A stretch of 64,000 bases of DNA from Paenibacillus gallinarum (GTDB lineage Bacteria; Bacillota; Bacilli; Paenibacillales; Paenibacillaceae), in assembly GCF_014836635.1 (NCBI RefSeq), contig NZ_JACSQL010000006.1, positions 62,001-126,000 on the forward strand. The letters are read 5' to 3'. How positions within the stretch are numbered: position 1 is the stretch's first letter; every line of letters begins with the position of its first letter. Position numbers and translations under genes: made by a program. Shown here one piece after another: positions 8,046-18,273 of this stretch. A model generated the notes under the pieces. The model had not been told where the DNA came from, made no database searches, and saw only the letters and a list, made by a program, of their open reading frames with translations.

Positions 8046-10064
8046 TCATTGCCTAATGCTTATCCCTTTTTCTTCTACAAACTGTTCTAGAATTTTATAA
8101 TCTTCTGTAACCCTTTTAAAGGGTAAAGTTTCTAGTACCTTATCTCTGTAATCCTTTTTGGCTGCAATGGAAAGACGGGAATCGAGTATACTGAGTACAC
8201 CAAGGTCAGTCTCACTACGAATCAGACGCCCGGTTCCTTGTCTTAACCGGAGCAGCATGTCCGGTACAAACACTTCTTTCAAGGGATTCTCTACCAGAGA
8301 GGCCTTGTATTCATAGACAGGATCGGAAGGAACAGGGAAAGGCAGACGGAAGATAATTAACTGCGACAAATCGGAACCTTCAATATTTACACCTTCCCAG
8401 AACACACCGGTACTTAGAAGGACGCCTTTACTGCCTCGGAATTCAGCAATCACCCCGTCCTGAGACGAGCCTTCTCTTTGAACATGTAACGTCCATGCAA
8501 GCTTCTCAGCATTTAACTTCTTATGAACGTACTTCATATCTTCCTTAGCTGAAAAAAGGACCAGTGTTCGTCCGACCGTTAAATTACAAAGCCTTATCAG
8601 TTCCTTGTATGCCGCTTCAAGATAATGTTCCCGGTTCTTATGGTTATAGTAGGGGACATCTTTGGCAATATACATCATGGTATGGTAGTCATAATCAAAC
8701 GGTGAAGCTTGGCGCTCCATATAATCTCCCTTGTATCCAAGGGACTGTGTAAGATATGAGTATTGTTCCTCCAGTGTTTCACCACTCTGGCAAAGCGTTG
8801 CTGACGTTAAAATAACTGAAGTCTTGCCGTTAAATAAGGAGTGTTTTAAAAATTGACTAATGCCTTTTGGACAGATACTTACGGTGGCCTCACGTTGAGT
8901 TTTACTTGCCCAGATGAGATAGTTGTCCTCCACACCAGCGAGCACCTCAAAGAGATCGATAAGACCGTTCATGGCTTCAAAAATATTGTCGATTTCCCGC
9001 TCATGCCGGGAAGTTAAGACAGAGAGGCTGAGATTAAACTCTTTCAAAATCTGCACTCCACGTTTTAAGGGAATGCCTGTGATCTCTGAAACTTTAATCC
9101 GGTCATTGTCCTGGTTGGCTGTCTGCAGTAGATCTGCCTCTACCTGTTTAAAAATGTGACTAACACACTTTTTTAACCACTTAAATTGCGTGAAAAGACT
9201 CTTATCTGCGGATTGCTTGTAGAGAAGCTGTAGAGCGTCATCCAAAATACGGCATGTCCTCCGGAATGTGAACTCGAGGGTCCTTGCATCTCTAACCTTT
9301 GCTTCTAGATTATGAGCTTCATCAATAACGATTAGAGCCGGCCGCTCAGTGATTAACCCCTTTGAACCTTCTTTTTTCTTAATTAAATCACGAATGAGCA
9401 GGTCCTGATTTACGATAATAAAATCCATGGCGTTCGTGCTGGCGTTAATTTTAGCTCGCATCTCATAAAATGAACATGTGCTTTTATATTGGCAACGTTC
9501 AAATGTACAATCATTCACACAGACATTGGACCATAGTACGTCACTAACCCCGCCCTTAATATCTGCTCTTTCATCAATATCATAATTCACTATACGCTGA
9601 GCCAGCGTAGATAGAGAGGAGCTTGAATCACCTGTCTTAATCAGGTCTGCTGCTCTATATCGGCAAGCATACTGCCCCATGCCTTTTCCGACTACAGAGC
9701 GAACGGATGAAAATCCGAGCCGGCTTCCGATGAATCTTAGATCTTTATGGATCTGTTCTGAGAGCTGTATGGAGGAGGTTGCAATAATGATCGGCTGCTG
9801 TGAGATAAGGTTAATGAGCAGACTAGGAATGAGATAAGCGAAGGACTTACCAATGCCGACTCCAGCTTCAATCATCGCATTACGGCTATGTATATAAGCA
9901 TCAGCGATATCCAGAGACATATCTTGCTGACCAATCCGCTCATTAAGGCCTAGTCTTGGGAATTTATCATACATCCGGAAGATGGCATTGACTAAAGGGG
10001 TTTCGATATCCTTTTTTGGTCCCTGCTTCTGTAATTTATAGAGATCACTTAACCCGCTAATCAC
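8046..10064 (-). CDS. DinG/XPD-family ATP-dependent DNA helicase (Fe-S type)
   Basis: The 672-residue superfamily 2 helicase has Walker A as EAGVGIGKSFAYLIPSLL, a DEAH box as VIDEAHNLEAK, and motif V/VI regions GVFWEGVNIEGSDLSQLIIF and RLRQGTGRLIRS. Between Walker A and DEAH lie four cysteines (ACRYR, VCVNDC, ERCQYKSTC) in the spacing of the XPD/DinG iron-sulfur domain. Such helicases unwind 5'-to-3' and resolve R-loops or damaged forks. The GTG start at 10064 follows AAGAGG. No exonuclease domain is present, unlike Bacillus DinG, so it is closer to YoaA-type proteins. Confidence 0.9.
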   Translation of the reverse strand: MISGLSDLYKLQKQGPKKDIETPLVNAIFRMYDKFPRLGLNERIGQQDMSLDIADAYIHSRNAMIEAGVGIGKSFAYLIPSLLINLISQQPIIIATSSIQLSEQIHKDLRFIGSRLGFSSVRSVVGKGMGQYACRYRAADLIKTGDSSSSLSTLAQRIVNYDIDERADIKGGVSDVLWSNVCVNDCTFERCQYKSTCSFYEMRAKINASTNAMDFIIVNQDLLIRDLIKKKEGSKGLITERPALIVIDEAHNLEAKVRDARTLEFTFRRTCRILDDALQLLYKQSADKSLFTQFKWLKKCVSHIFKQVEADLLQTANQDNDRIKVSEITGIPLKRGVQILKEFNLSLSVLTSRHEREIDNIFEAMNGLIDLFEVLAGVEDNYLIWASKTQREATVSICPKGISQFLKHSLFNGKTSVILTSATLCQSGETLEEQYSYLTQSLGYKGDYMERQASPFDYDYHTMMYIAKDVPYYNHKNREHYLEAAYKELIRLCNLTVGRTLVLFSAKEDMKYVHKKLNAEKLAWTLHVQREGSSQDGVIAEFRGSKGVLLSTGVFWEGVNIEGSDLSQLIIFRLPFPVPSDPVYEYKASLVENPLKEVFVPDMLLRLRQGTGRLIRSETDLGVLSILDSRLSIAAKKDYRDKVLETLPFKRVTEDYKILEQFVEEKGISIRQ

Positions 10065-10285
10065 GATCGCCTCTTTTCAAAATCAATCATCTAAATGCTA
10101 CAAATTTTGGTGTGGTTGTAATTATCTTCGATGCTATCTTAGCCGTCAAGTGTCAGTATATAATATGACGCCTTACTGATTTCTTTTTCGGCCAAGTCTC
10201 GTCTTGAATACCTATAATTCACACTTGTTTTATTGGAATTAATTTGATAATATGTGAGCGATATCACATTTTTCTTAAGCGACCA

Positions 10286-10326
10286 AGGTGCCGAGGGCAA
10301 AAAGCCACATCAGGCACTTTTTTTGT
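10286..10326 (+). terminator. Leader hairpin with T-run before the AraC regulator gene
   Basis: GTGCC (10288-10292) pairs with GGCAC (10313-10317), with a nested GGC/GCC, and is followed by seven T. It lies 30-70 bases before the regulator start, so it is either the terminator of a lost transcript or an attenuator in the regulator's own leader. No known riboswitch class was recognised. Confidence 0.45.
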
Positions 10327-10355
10327 TTCATGTAGAAGAGGAAGGAATGAAAGCA

Positions 10356-12626
10356 ATGGGAGAAATGAAACGTACTGTGTTTATACGCTTGTTGGCTCAA
10401 TTAACGATTGCAGTCATTATTGTAGCTATAGTTATTGGGGCGTTGGTATTTCGCTACACGAACAGCTTACTAAAAGAGAAGACCATTACCACTAATGGAG
10501 AACTTCTTATACAAACGGAGAAGATTGTGAAACAAGCACTTGAAGAGGCGCAGAAAACGGCAACTTCGATTGCGATGAATACAGACGTTCAAAGATCAAT
10601 TTGGTTCCAGTGGAAGCCAGAAGAGGATTTTTCCTATTTGAAAAACACGAGTGATCTGCTGATGGATAGTGTGAATTCTTCCAATTATATTGATTCTATC
10701 TATATATATAGTATTGCCAATAATAAGCTTTTATCGGATTCGGGTATTACAAACTTCACTAGCTCTCCATTTGAATACGAGATCGATTCCTTTATACAAA
10801 AGAAAATGACTTCTACATGGCTGTCTTTGAGTCTCCCAAATTCTTTGGGGAAGGAAGAAAACATGATTAGTTTTTTAACGAACGTTCCCCTGCAAAACTT
10901 AAATAAAAGAGGTGTGTTGATTGTTAATTTAAAGGAGGACATCCTTTACAATGCTGTTATCAACACGAATCAAAGCAAGCTTGGCAACGTTGCTATATTA
11001 GACCAAAGTGGAGATGTCTTATCCTACAAAGATAAGAATCTAATTACGAGCGGACTGGGCTTGGATAGTATCACAGATCAAATAAAGAGTCATAAGCAAG
11101 GTTCACTTACTCTGGATATCGATGGGGTAACTAATTTGGTTTCTGTTTGGACATCGCCATTTAATGGCTGGATTTACATTGCACTCAACCCCATCGCAGA
11201 AGTGTTCAAGCACTCTAATGAAGTAATCATGTTAACACTGACGGCCTCGATCATAGGTATTGCTGTAGGGTCTTTGCTTGCTATTGTAATATCCAGAAAT
11301 TACTCCAAACCCGTTCAAAAGATGGTAACAACAATCAGTCAGCTACATAATGAAAACAATGAAATGAGAGTCAAATTTCAACATCAGCATCTCATTATGA
11401 GGGATCATCTCCTACTTAGTCTTCTTACCGGTAAAAAGGATGATGATAATGATGATTTAATTCAACAATTGAACTATTATCAAATCCCGTTAGAGCAGCA
11501 TTGTTTTGTTGTCTTAGCGCTGCGTGTCCATCTGCCGCAAGTTGATGATGCAGAAAAAGCACAACACATACGTGACACCTATCTTTTCCGTTTTCGGACG
11601 ATATGCGAGTTGATGATCGAGAGATTCGGGAAGGGCGCTTATTTAAGTGATTACCAACAGGACATTATGATTATGAATGCTAAACAATGGGGGGATTCTG
11701 ATGAGCAATCGCATCAACAAGCGAAGTTGCTGGCTTACGAATTGAAGTGCGCGGTCGCCGAAGAACTGATAGGAACCGAACTCACGATAGGAATAGGAGG
11801 CCGTTACGAACAGCTATCAGAGATAACTTTATCTTATCAGGGGGCAACAGAAGCACTCTTATACGAACGAATTGCAGGAATCGGCGGTATTGTATCGATT
11901 GATGAATTGCAGCTTAATCCTTCGAATCGTAATCGATTCATTACGTATCGTCAGCAAGCAGATCAGATGATCGTTCATTTAAAAGGAGGGCATCTCGATA
12001 AAGCCTTACAGTCGAAGAATATGATGTTCAAGCAGCTCAAAACAAACAAGCAGTCAGATTATGCCTACAAGGACATGATATTGCATTATTTACTTAATAA
12101 CATCATGATGATTTGCTTAGAGATGTCAGGGAAAGAAGGGAAACCGGAAGAGAAAGATAATCTCTATCTTGCATTTAATCGGTTGCAGTCGCTAGAGGAG
12201 ATTGGGGTGTGGTTTGAGGGTGTGTTTGAAACTATTGTGGCGGAGCTTCAGCGTAAACACGAGAATAAAAACGTTGAAGTGATCAATAAGCTAACGGACT
12301 ATATTAGAGAACATTATCGTGAACCGATCAATCTGCAAACCGTGGCTGATTTGGCTTATACGAACAGTCAATACTTCTCAAAAGTATTTAAAGAAGTGAA
12401 TGGCACATCATTTATTGAGTATTTGTCGAGAATTCGTGTAGAAGAAGCTTGCCGTTTATTAAGAGAGACGGATCAAACTATTATTATGGTCGCAGATGCA
12501 ACAGGATTTGTTCAAAAGCAGAATTTACTGCGCGCATTCCGGAAATATACGGGCCAAACGCCTAGCGAGTATCGCAATAATGCTGTCCTGCATCGATTAA
12601 ATAATATGAATGTAGATCAAGTGTAG
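10356..12626 (+). CDS. Membrane-anchored AraC-family transcriptional regulator
   Basis: The protein is about 757 residues. It has an N-terminal membrane helix (FIRLLAQLTIAVIIVAIVIG), an extracellular sensor of about 250 residues, a second helix (LTLTASIIGIAVGSLLAIVI), a cytoplasmic linker, and a C-terminal AraC DNA-binding domain (VINKLTDYIREHYREPINLQ to GQTPSEYR). This one-protein sensor-regulator form is common next to sugar ABC loci in Paenibacillus. The next genes, in the same direction, are the ABC transporter it probably controls. Start choice is uncertain among in-frame ATGs at 10347, 10356 and 10365; AGGAAGG spacing fits 10356. Confidence 0.85.
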   Translation: MGEMKRTVFIRLLAQLTIAVIIVAIVIGALVFRYTNSLLKEKTITTNGELLIQTEKIVKQALEEAQKTATSIAMNTDVQRSIWFQWKPEEDFSYLKNTSDLLMDSVNSSNYIDSIYIYSIANNKLLSDSGITNFTSSPFEYEIDSFIQKKMTSTWLSLSLPNSLGKEENMISFLTNVPLQNLNKRGVLIVNLKEDILYNAVINTNQSKLGNVAILDQSGDVLSYKDKNLITSGLGLDSITDQIKSHKQGSLTLDIDGVTNLVSVWTSPFNGWIYIALNPIAEVFKHSNEVIMLTLTASIIGIAVGSLLAIVISRNYSKPVQKMVTTISQLHNENNEMRVKFQHQHLIMRDHLLLSLLTGKKDDDNDDLIQQLNYYQIPLEQHCFVVLALRVHLPQVDDAEKAQHIRDTYLFRFRTICELMIERFGKGAYLSDYQQDIMIMNAKQWGDSDEQSHQQAKLLAYELKCAVAEELIGTELTIGIGGRYEQLSEITLSYQGATEALLYERIAGIGGIVSIDELQLNPSNRNRFITYRQQADQMIVHLKGGHLDKALQSKNMMFKQLKTNKQSDYAYKDMILHYLLNNIMMICLEMSGKEGKPEEKDNLYLAFNRLQSLEEIGVWFEGVFETIVAELQRKHENKNVEVINKLTDYIREHYREPINLQTVADLAYTNSQYFSKVFKEVNGTSFIEYLSRIRVEEACRLLRETDQTIIMVADATGFVQKQNLLRAFRKYTGQTPSEYRNNAVLHRLNNMNVDQV

Positions 12627-12819
12627 AATGGCTCACTCCTCCCTAAATCGGAAACAATTAGCGATAATTCATACTTAACATTAAAAATGATACCTGATAA
12701 AGGCGGAAAATGAACACCAAAATGTATTTTTGAGTCTTGAGTGAGTCAACCGCCTCACTTATGATGTTTATAAATCCGACATAACCACTGTGTTAAGTTA
12801 GAAAGGAGGTTAAAAAAAC

Positions 12820-13713
12820 GTGAGGCGACTTTTTCGATACCGCTATCTGTATATCATGTTACTTCCAGCAATACTCTACTATGCAATCTTTCATTATTAC
12901 ACGATGTACGGAGCGCTGATCGCATTTAAGCAGTTTAGCTTTTCGAAAGGTATTATGGGCAGCCCATGGGTTGGACTTACGCATTTTGAATATTTGTTTC
13001 AATTAGATAAGTTTTGGCAGGTATTTGAGAATACAGTTCTCATCAGCTTGTATCGGCTTATATTTGGATTTCCCTTGCCACTCTTTGTGTCTATTCTTCT
13101 ATTTGAAGTTAGAAACCTATTCTTTAAAAGATCCATTCAAACTGTTATTTACCTGCCACACTTTATTTCATGGGTGATCATGGGAGGATTAATAATTAAT
13201 CTGCTATCCATTAATGGCGGGGTCATTAATGAGGTAATAAGGAAGTTTGGTGGAGAATCGGTTGGATTCTTGACGGATGAGAGCTACTTTCGCAGCGTGC
13301 TTGTTGGATCGATGATTTGGAAGGAATTTGGCTGGAACACTATTATTTATATGGCTGCTCTTGCAGGAGTGAATCCAAGCTTATACGAAGCGGCGGTAGT
13401 GGACGGAGCGAGCCGTTTGAGGCGTATATGGCATATTACTCTCCCTAGTATTCGGAGTACGATCATTATTCTGTTCATTCTACGAATAGGCAGTATGATG
13501 GAAGCCGGATTCGAGCAGATATTCGTGCTCTATCATCCGGGCGTATACCGCGTAGCAGATATTATCGATACCTATGTGTATCGGATCGGTTTAACCGAGG
13601 GGAAATACAGTTTATCGACTGCGGTAGGCTTGTTTAAGTCTGTCATTAATTTTGTTTTACTTATAGTCGCTAATCGGCTTGCACGAAGATTCGGAGAAAG
13701 AGGCATCTATTAG
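12820..13713 (+). CDS. ABC sugar transporter permease (LplB/UgpA type)
   Basis: The 297-residue membrane protein has about six helices and the EAA-loop signature as LYEAAVVDGASRLRRIWHIT (about residues 187-206), which contacts the ATPase. It starts FRYRYLYIMLLPAILYYAIF, typical of LplB-like permeases for complex oligosaccharides. GTG 12820 follows AAAGGAGGT. It is the first transport gene of an operon that continues with the second permease, the binding protein and a sulfatase. No ATPase gene is nearby, so it likely shares an MsmX-type ATPase encoded elsewhere. Confidence 0.9.
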   Translation: MRRLFRYRYLYIMLLPAILYYAIFHYYTMYGALIAFKQFSFSKGIMGSPWVGLTHFEYLFQLDKFWQVFENTVLISLYRLIFGFPLPLFVSILLFEVRNLFFKRSIQTVIYLPHFISWVIMGGLIINLLSINGGVINEVIRKFGGESVGFLTDESYFRSVLVGSMIWKEFGWNTIIYMAALAGVNPSLYEAAVVDGASRLRRIWHITLPSIRSTIIILFILRIGSMMEAGFEQIFVLYHPGVYRVADIIDTYVYRIGLTEGKYSLSTAVGLFKSVINFVLLIVANRLARRFGERGIY

Positions 13714-13738
13714 GCAAGGTTAAAAGGAGGATTACTCG

Positions 13739-14605
13739 ATGTCCCGTATGGGGTTTGGCGGCAAATGTTTTGAAATAGCCAACATGTTGTTCCTGCTTTT
13801 GCTTGGTTTGCTCACACTATATCCTTTCTGGGACTCCTTTGTTGTATCGATTAGTCCGATGGAGAGCAGCTTATCCTCTAATTTTCATTTTATCCCAGAA
13901 AAGATAACCTTCGAAGCCTACTTAGCTGTTTTAAATTTGAAACAATTATGGTCTTCTTATTCCGTCAGTATATTTATAACCGTTGTCGGTACTATTATCA
14001 GCATGATTATTACAACGCTAGCTGCGTACGCACTCTCTAAACGGGAGCTCCCCGGAGGACGTACATTCATGTTCTTGATTATATTTACGATGATGTTCAG
14101 TGGAGGTATTATTCCTAATTACATTGTAGTGAGACAGCTTGGAATGATGGATACCATCTGGGCCATGATCATTCCGACAGCTGTGACAACCTATAATTTG
14201 ATTATTATGCGTAGCTTCTTCGACGGATTTCCGAAAAGTCTCGAGGAATCGGCACGTATAGACGGTTGCAATGATTTTGGAATACTACTAAGGATCGTGC
14301 TGCCCTTATCTATGCCTGTAATTGCGACCGTATCGCTATTCTATGCGGTTGCCCGTTGGAACGATTTTTTCACGGCTGTTATGTACGTTGTTGACAAGGA
14401 TCTCTGGCCGCTGCAATTGTTTCTCCGATCCATCCTCATCGACAACGAAGCTGCGTTCCAATCAGGAGGAGACAGTCTTTTCCTACTGGGACAACCGGCT
14501 AAGATGGCGGCAATCATGATTACTACCGTCCCGGTTATGCTTGTCTATCCATTCTTTCAGAAGTATTTTGTACAAGGCGCGATACTCGGAGCGGTCAAAG
14601 AATAA
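13739..14605 (+). CDS. ABC sugar transporter permease (LplC/YtcP type)
   Basis: This 288-residue partner permease has the EAA loop SLEESARIDGCNDFGILLRI and the family's ending YFVQGAILGAVKE. It follows the first permease by 25 bases behind AAAGGAGG. Together the two should form the membrane channel for one oligosaccharide. Confidence 0.9.
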   Translation: MSRMGFGGKCFEIANMLFLLLLGLLTLYPFWDSFVVSISPMESSLSSNFHFIPEKITFEAYLAVLNLKQLWSSYSVSIFITVVGTIISMIITTLAAYALSKRELPGGRTFMFLIIFTMMFSGGIIPNYIVVRQLGMMDTIWAMIIPTAVTTYNLIIMRSFFDGFPKSLEESARIDGCNDFGILLRIVLPLSMPVIATVSLFYAVARWNDFFTAVMYVVDKDLWPLQLFLRSILIDNEAAFQSGGDSLFLLGQPAKMAAIMITTVPVMLVYPFFQKYFVQGAILGAVKE

Positions 14606-14628
14606 CAGCGATTGAAGGGATGATGGAA

Positions 14629-16149
14629 ATGTTGAGAAAGAAAAGTTGGTATTTCATCGCTATTGCTACAATTATGATTGTAACCACAGGCTGCAATACT
14701 TCTAATTTGAACACTAACAGCAATAGTAATCCTTCAAATGCTGCTGACAAAATTGTGTTTCTTACGACAGGAGACAGCGCGGCGCAAGCGATTCAAAAGG
14801 ATGATCGCATTATCGCAGAAATCAATAATCGTCTTGGGATCGACTTAGAGGTTAGGGTTGTACCTGAGGCTAGCTTCGAGAAAGTTAACGTAGCCATGGC
14901 CACGGGAGATTATCCGGATGTTGTGACCATTAATTACCCTTCAGCCTCTCTCAGCCAATGGATTAATGAAGGTCTTGTTATTCCACTAAACGACTATCTT
15001 CCATCGATGCCGACGGTCAAGGAAACGCTCGAGCGAGATCTCCTATGGACGGCGATTGACGGTCAATTCTACGGATATCCTTTTATTGAATCACAGAGGT
15101 CCAATTATACCCTCGCTTACCGCTCAGATTGGCTTGAGACGCTTGGACTTGAGCCGCCACAAACATTAGATGAATTCCGTCAGGTGCTAAAAGCGATAAC
15201 AATGGAAGATCCTGATCGTAACGGTAAAGACGATACGTATGGGATAACAGCTCAAAAGAGTTCGGGAGTTTTTGCGGATTTTAATTTTGTTCACTACGCT
15301 TATGGCCTCGAGCACGGGGACTGGGTGTTGAACAACCAGGGTGAAGTGGCACCAATCTTCGAGCATTCTGGCTTTAAGCAAGGATTGCAATATCTGAGTG
15401 AATTATGGCAGGAGAAGCTGATCGACCCTGAATTTCTTCTGAATGATACACAACAAAGAGAACAAAAATTCTATCAGGGTAAGGTTGGTTTTATGGGAAC
15501 TCCATTATTTAGACATGTAAATCGACTGGAGACCAATTTACAGAAGGTGAATCCGCAGGGGAAGCTTGGTTATACTTCACCTCCTGCAGGACCGAAAGGC
15601 GATCGGGGTATGTCCTCTGAGAAGAAGAGTGGTCTATTTACTGCGGTTACAAGTGCGGCGAAAAACCCGGAAAAAGCAGCACAATTCATTGAATTTATGC
15701 TCTCTAAAGAAGGACGCGATCTGTTAGAGCTAGGAATTGAAGGTATACACTATACAAAAGAGGGCGATAAGGTCATCTACAATGAGGAAGAGCGTGCTAT
15801 AGACAGCTTTGCTGCAAACGGTTGGGCTCATCCACTCGCTTGGGGAAGCGTCGTATGGCCGCTCACGAATAATTATTTACCTTTAACTGAGCCCCAGGCT
15901 GATCGTGCAAAAGAATCTGTTGAAATTGCTTCTAACAACGTAGTATCTAATCTTGTGGACAAAACAACGCAAGCAGAGATTGATCATGGTGGCGTACTAG
16001 ATGAGCTGTTTAACCAGTACTATATCGATATAATAACAGGCAAAATGGAAATAGATGCCGGGCTTGCGGAGTTATCGAAGAATTGGCGTGATCAAGGCGG
16101 GAATGAAGTGTTGGAAGCCGTCCAAGAAGCGTATACGGCTCAGCAATAG
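14629..16149 (+). CDS. Extracellular sugar-binding lipoprotein of ABC transporter
   Basis: About 506 residues with a type II signal peptide: basic KKS, hydrophobic YFIAIATIMIVTT, then lipobox TTGC, so a membrane-anchored substrate-binding protein. The body has the family-1 binding-protein pattern (MATGDYPDVVTINYPSASLS; later GKVGFMGTP). Starts at 14620, 14623 and 14629 are all in frame; 14629 is best spaced from GAAGGG. It lies 14-23 bases after the second permease. The ligand is unknown, but the sulfatase next door suggests a sulfated glycan. Confidence 0.87.
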   Translation: MLRKKSWYFIAIATIMIVTTGCNTSNLNTNSNSNPSNAADKIVFLTTGDSAAQAIQKDDRIIAEINNRLGIDLEVRVVPEASFEKVNVAMATGDYPDVVTINYPSASLSQWINEGLVIPLNDYLPSMPTVKETLERDLLWTAIDGQFYGYPFIESQRSNYTLAYRSDWLETLGLEPPQTLDEFRQVLKAITMEDPDRNGKDDTYGITAQKSSGVFADFNFVHYAYGLEHGDWVLNNQGEVAPIFEHSGFKQGLQYLSELWQEKLIDPEFLLNDTQQREQKFYQGKVGFMGTPLFRHVNRLETNLQKVNPQGKLGYTSPPAGPKGDRGMSSEKKSGLFTAVTSAAKNPEKAAQFIEFMLSKEGRDLLELGIEGIHYTKEGDKVIYNEEERAIDSFAANGWAHPLAWGSVVWPLTNNYLPLTEPQADRAKESVEIASNNVVSNLVDKTTQAEIDHGGVLDELFNQYYIDIITGKMEIDAGLAELSKNWRDQGGNEVLEAVQEAYTAQQ

Positions 16150-16188
16150 GATGATTCTCACGTTAAATAGGGAGGAACTGTGTGATAC

Positions 16189-17592
16189 ATGACTTCATCA
16201 AAAGAAAATAAACCGAATATTGTATTTATTCTGAGTGATGACCAAGGTGCCTGGGCAATGGGATGCGCTGGAAATACGGAAGTTCGCACACCTTCACTTG
16301 ACCGGTTGGCGGCAGAGGGGATGCGATTTTCTAGCTTTTTCTGCACCTCTCCCGTTTGCTCACCAGCACGCGCTTCTCTAATGACAGGACGCATTCCATC
16401 GCAGCATGGAGTACATGATTGGATTCGCTCCGGTAATGTAGGCGAGCGCCCAATCGAGTATTTACGAGATCAAACCGCCTATACCGAACTACTTGCTGCT
16501 GCGGGGTATACTTGCGGAATTAGCGGAAAGTGGCATCTTGGTGATAGCCTTCGCCCTCAGAAAGGCTTTTCACATTGGTACGTTCATCAGCAAGGTGGCG
16601 GTCCGTATTATGATGCGCCAATGATTCGAGATGGGGAAATGGTTACTGAATCCGGATATCTAACAGATGTAATTACAGATGACGCGTTGCATTTTCTAGA
16701 TCAACAGGGCGATGATAGCCCGTTTTATTTAAGCGTTCACTTCACGGCCCCGCACAGCCCATGGATCGACAGTCATCCGCAGCATCTAATCGATTCTTAC
16801 GAGGATTGCGAATTTGAATCATGTCCACAGGAGCCAAGACATCCTTGGTCGATTCCTACAGCCCCATGGGGAGAAGATTGGCGTGAGAATCTGAAGGGAT
16901 ATTACGCAGCGATAACTGCTATGGATGAGAATATCGGACGAATTATAGATAAGCTGGAGGAAAGAGGCTTGCGCGAAAATACGTTGATTTGCTTCTTGGG
17001 TGATAACGGCTTTAATTGCGGGCAGCACGGCATATGGGGCAAGGGTAACGGTACGTTCCCACAGAACATGTTCGATACTTCGGTTAAAGTACCCGCTATC
17101 TTCAGTCATCCGGGACGTATACCACAGGGGCTTGTCTGTGACCATTTGGTGAGCGGTTATGATTTTATGCCGACACTTCTGGAATACGTCCACCTAAATA
17201 ATACGGAAGCAAACAGTCTACCAGGAAAGAGCTTCAACTCCCTGCTTGAGGGAGAGAATAACAGCACTAGCGTCAACGATCATATTGTTATCTTTGATGA
17301 ATATGGTCCCGTACGCATGATCCGGACACGTGAGTGGAAATATGTTCACCGTTATCCATACGGACCACATGAGCTGTACGATTTGGTTAACGACCCGAAT
17401 GAACGGAACAACTTGATTGACGATCCGGTCACTGAACAAAAACGCATCCGTATGAAGGCTCACCTGGAAAGTTGGTTTGTACGTTACGTTGACCCTGCAA
17501 TGGATGGAGTTCGCGAGCCTGTGACCGGTTATGGGCAAGTCCAATTGGCAGGAGTCAAGGGAGAGGGCCAGCAAGTCTATTCTGATCAATGA
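16189..17592 (+). CDS. Sulfatase (type I, formylglycine-dependent)
   Basis: The 467-residue protein begins KPNIVFILSDDQGAWAMGC, the metal-binding DD of arylsulfatase-type enzymes. It has the activation motif CSPARASLMTGR (about residues 64-75, CxPxR), whose Cys is converted to formylglycine. GISGKWHLGD and CFLGDNGFNCGQHGIWGKG supply further active-site residues. No signal peptide is present, so the sulfated sugar should be imported first, which fits the upstream ABC transporter. The maturation enzyme is not in the window. GGAGG precedes ATG 16189. It ends the sugar operon apart from a broken gene. Confidence 0.92.
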   Translation: MTSSKENKPNIVFILSDDQGAWAMGCAGNTEVRTPSLDRLAAEGMRFSSFFCTSPVCSPARASLMTGRIPSQHGVHDWIRSGNVGERPIEYLRDQTAYTELLAAAGYTCGISGKWHLGDSLRPQKGFSHWYVHQQGGGPYYDAPMIRDGEMVTESGYLTDVITDDALHFLDQQGDDSPFYLSVHFTAPHSPWIDSHPQHLIDSYEDCEFESCPQEPRHPWSIPTAPWGEDWRENLKGYYAAITAMDENIGRIIDKLEERGLRENTLICFLGDNGFNCGQHGIWGKGNGTFPQNMFDTSVKVPAIFSHPGRIPQGLVCDHLVSGYDFMPTLLEYVHLNNTEANSLPGKSFNSLLEGENNSTSVNDHIVIFDEYGPVRMIRTREWKYVHRYPYGPHELYDLVNDPNERNNLIDDPVTEQKRIRMKAHLESWFVRYVDPAMDGVREPVTGYGQVQLAGVKGEGQQVYSDQ

Positions 17593-17621
17593 ATGAAGCT
17601 ATAGTTTGAGAGGAGTAACAT

Positions 17622-18023
17622 ATGCCTAAGAGATATCGTTACCAATTCAACCTGCTTAGCGACAATGCAAATGACGGGAATCCCTCGACACGTTGGGCCG
17701 CAAGCAGTGGTGCCTTGTCGCAATGGTGGCAAGTGGATCTTGGTCAGGTGAAGTAAATTAATCGAACGAACATTAATTTTAAATGACAAGAAACTCGAAA
17801 ATACGGTTATAAAATTCAAGTATCTACTGATAACGAAACCTTTACGCCTGTGGTATCAGATACACTATCTGTTACTCTCGGAGATACCGTAAATCTTTTT
17901 GAAACCGTAAATGCAAGGTATGTACGAATTACAATCAGTGGTGCAACACCATCAAACTTCTGGGCTTCCATTAGGGAAGCAAGCGTCTTTTATGATGCAG
18001 AGCCGACTCCTGAAATATACTAG
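17622..18023 (+). pseudogene. Broken F5/8 type C (CBM32-like) carbohydrate-binding domain
   Basis: From ATG 17622 (good AGAGGAG site) the frame reads NANDGNPSTRWAASS and QWWQVDLGQVK, classic discoidin-domain sequence, then hits a TAA at 17754-17756. After frame disruption the domain continues as YKIQVSTDNETFTPVV, then VNARYVRITISGATPSNFW and ASIREASVFYD, and stops at 18023. The parts order correctly for one CBM32 domain of about 130 residues. It is probably the remnant of a secreted glycan enzyme that belonged to the sulfatase operon. Confidence 0.75.
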
Positions 18024-18055
18024 ACGTTATCAAAATACCTTGCTACTCAGTCTAC

Positions 18056-18101
18056 ATATGGTTCACTCTACCGTTCAATTCTAAGGTAGAGTGAACCATA
18101 T
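18056..18101 (+). terminator. Long perfect hairpin, probable terminator
   Basis: ATATGGTTCACTCTACC (18056-18072) is exactly complementary to 18085-18101, with a 12-base loop. It follows the sulfatase/CBM32 unit. There is only a weak T-run, so it may act in either direction or be a protein-binding palindrome. Confidence 0.6.
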
Positions 18102-18273
18102 ATACTAGAATTTTATGTAAAATAGATTATAATGATATGTAATTTTGCTTACATTTAACATACTCTTATGTTTTAGTGATATAACAGTAAGAAACAGGGT
18201 GACCGTGTTCTACTATAATGAGTCGATTGTTTGGCCGAACATACATACACATTCTCCGAAAGGTTGTGATTTC

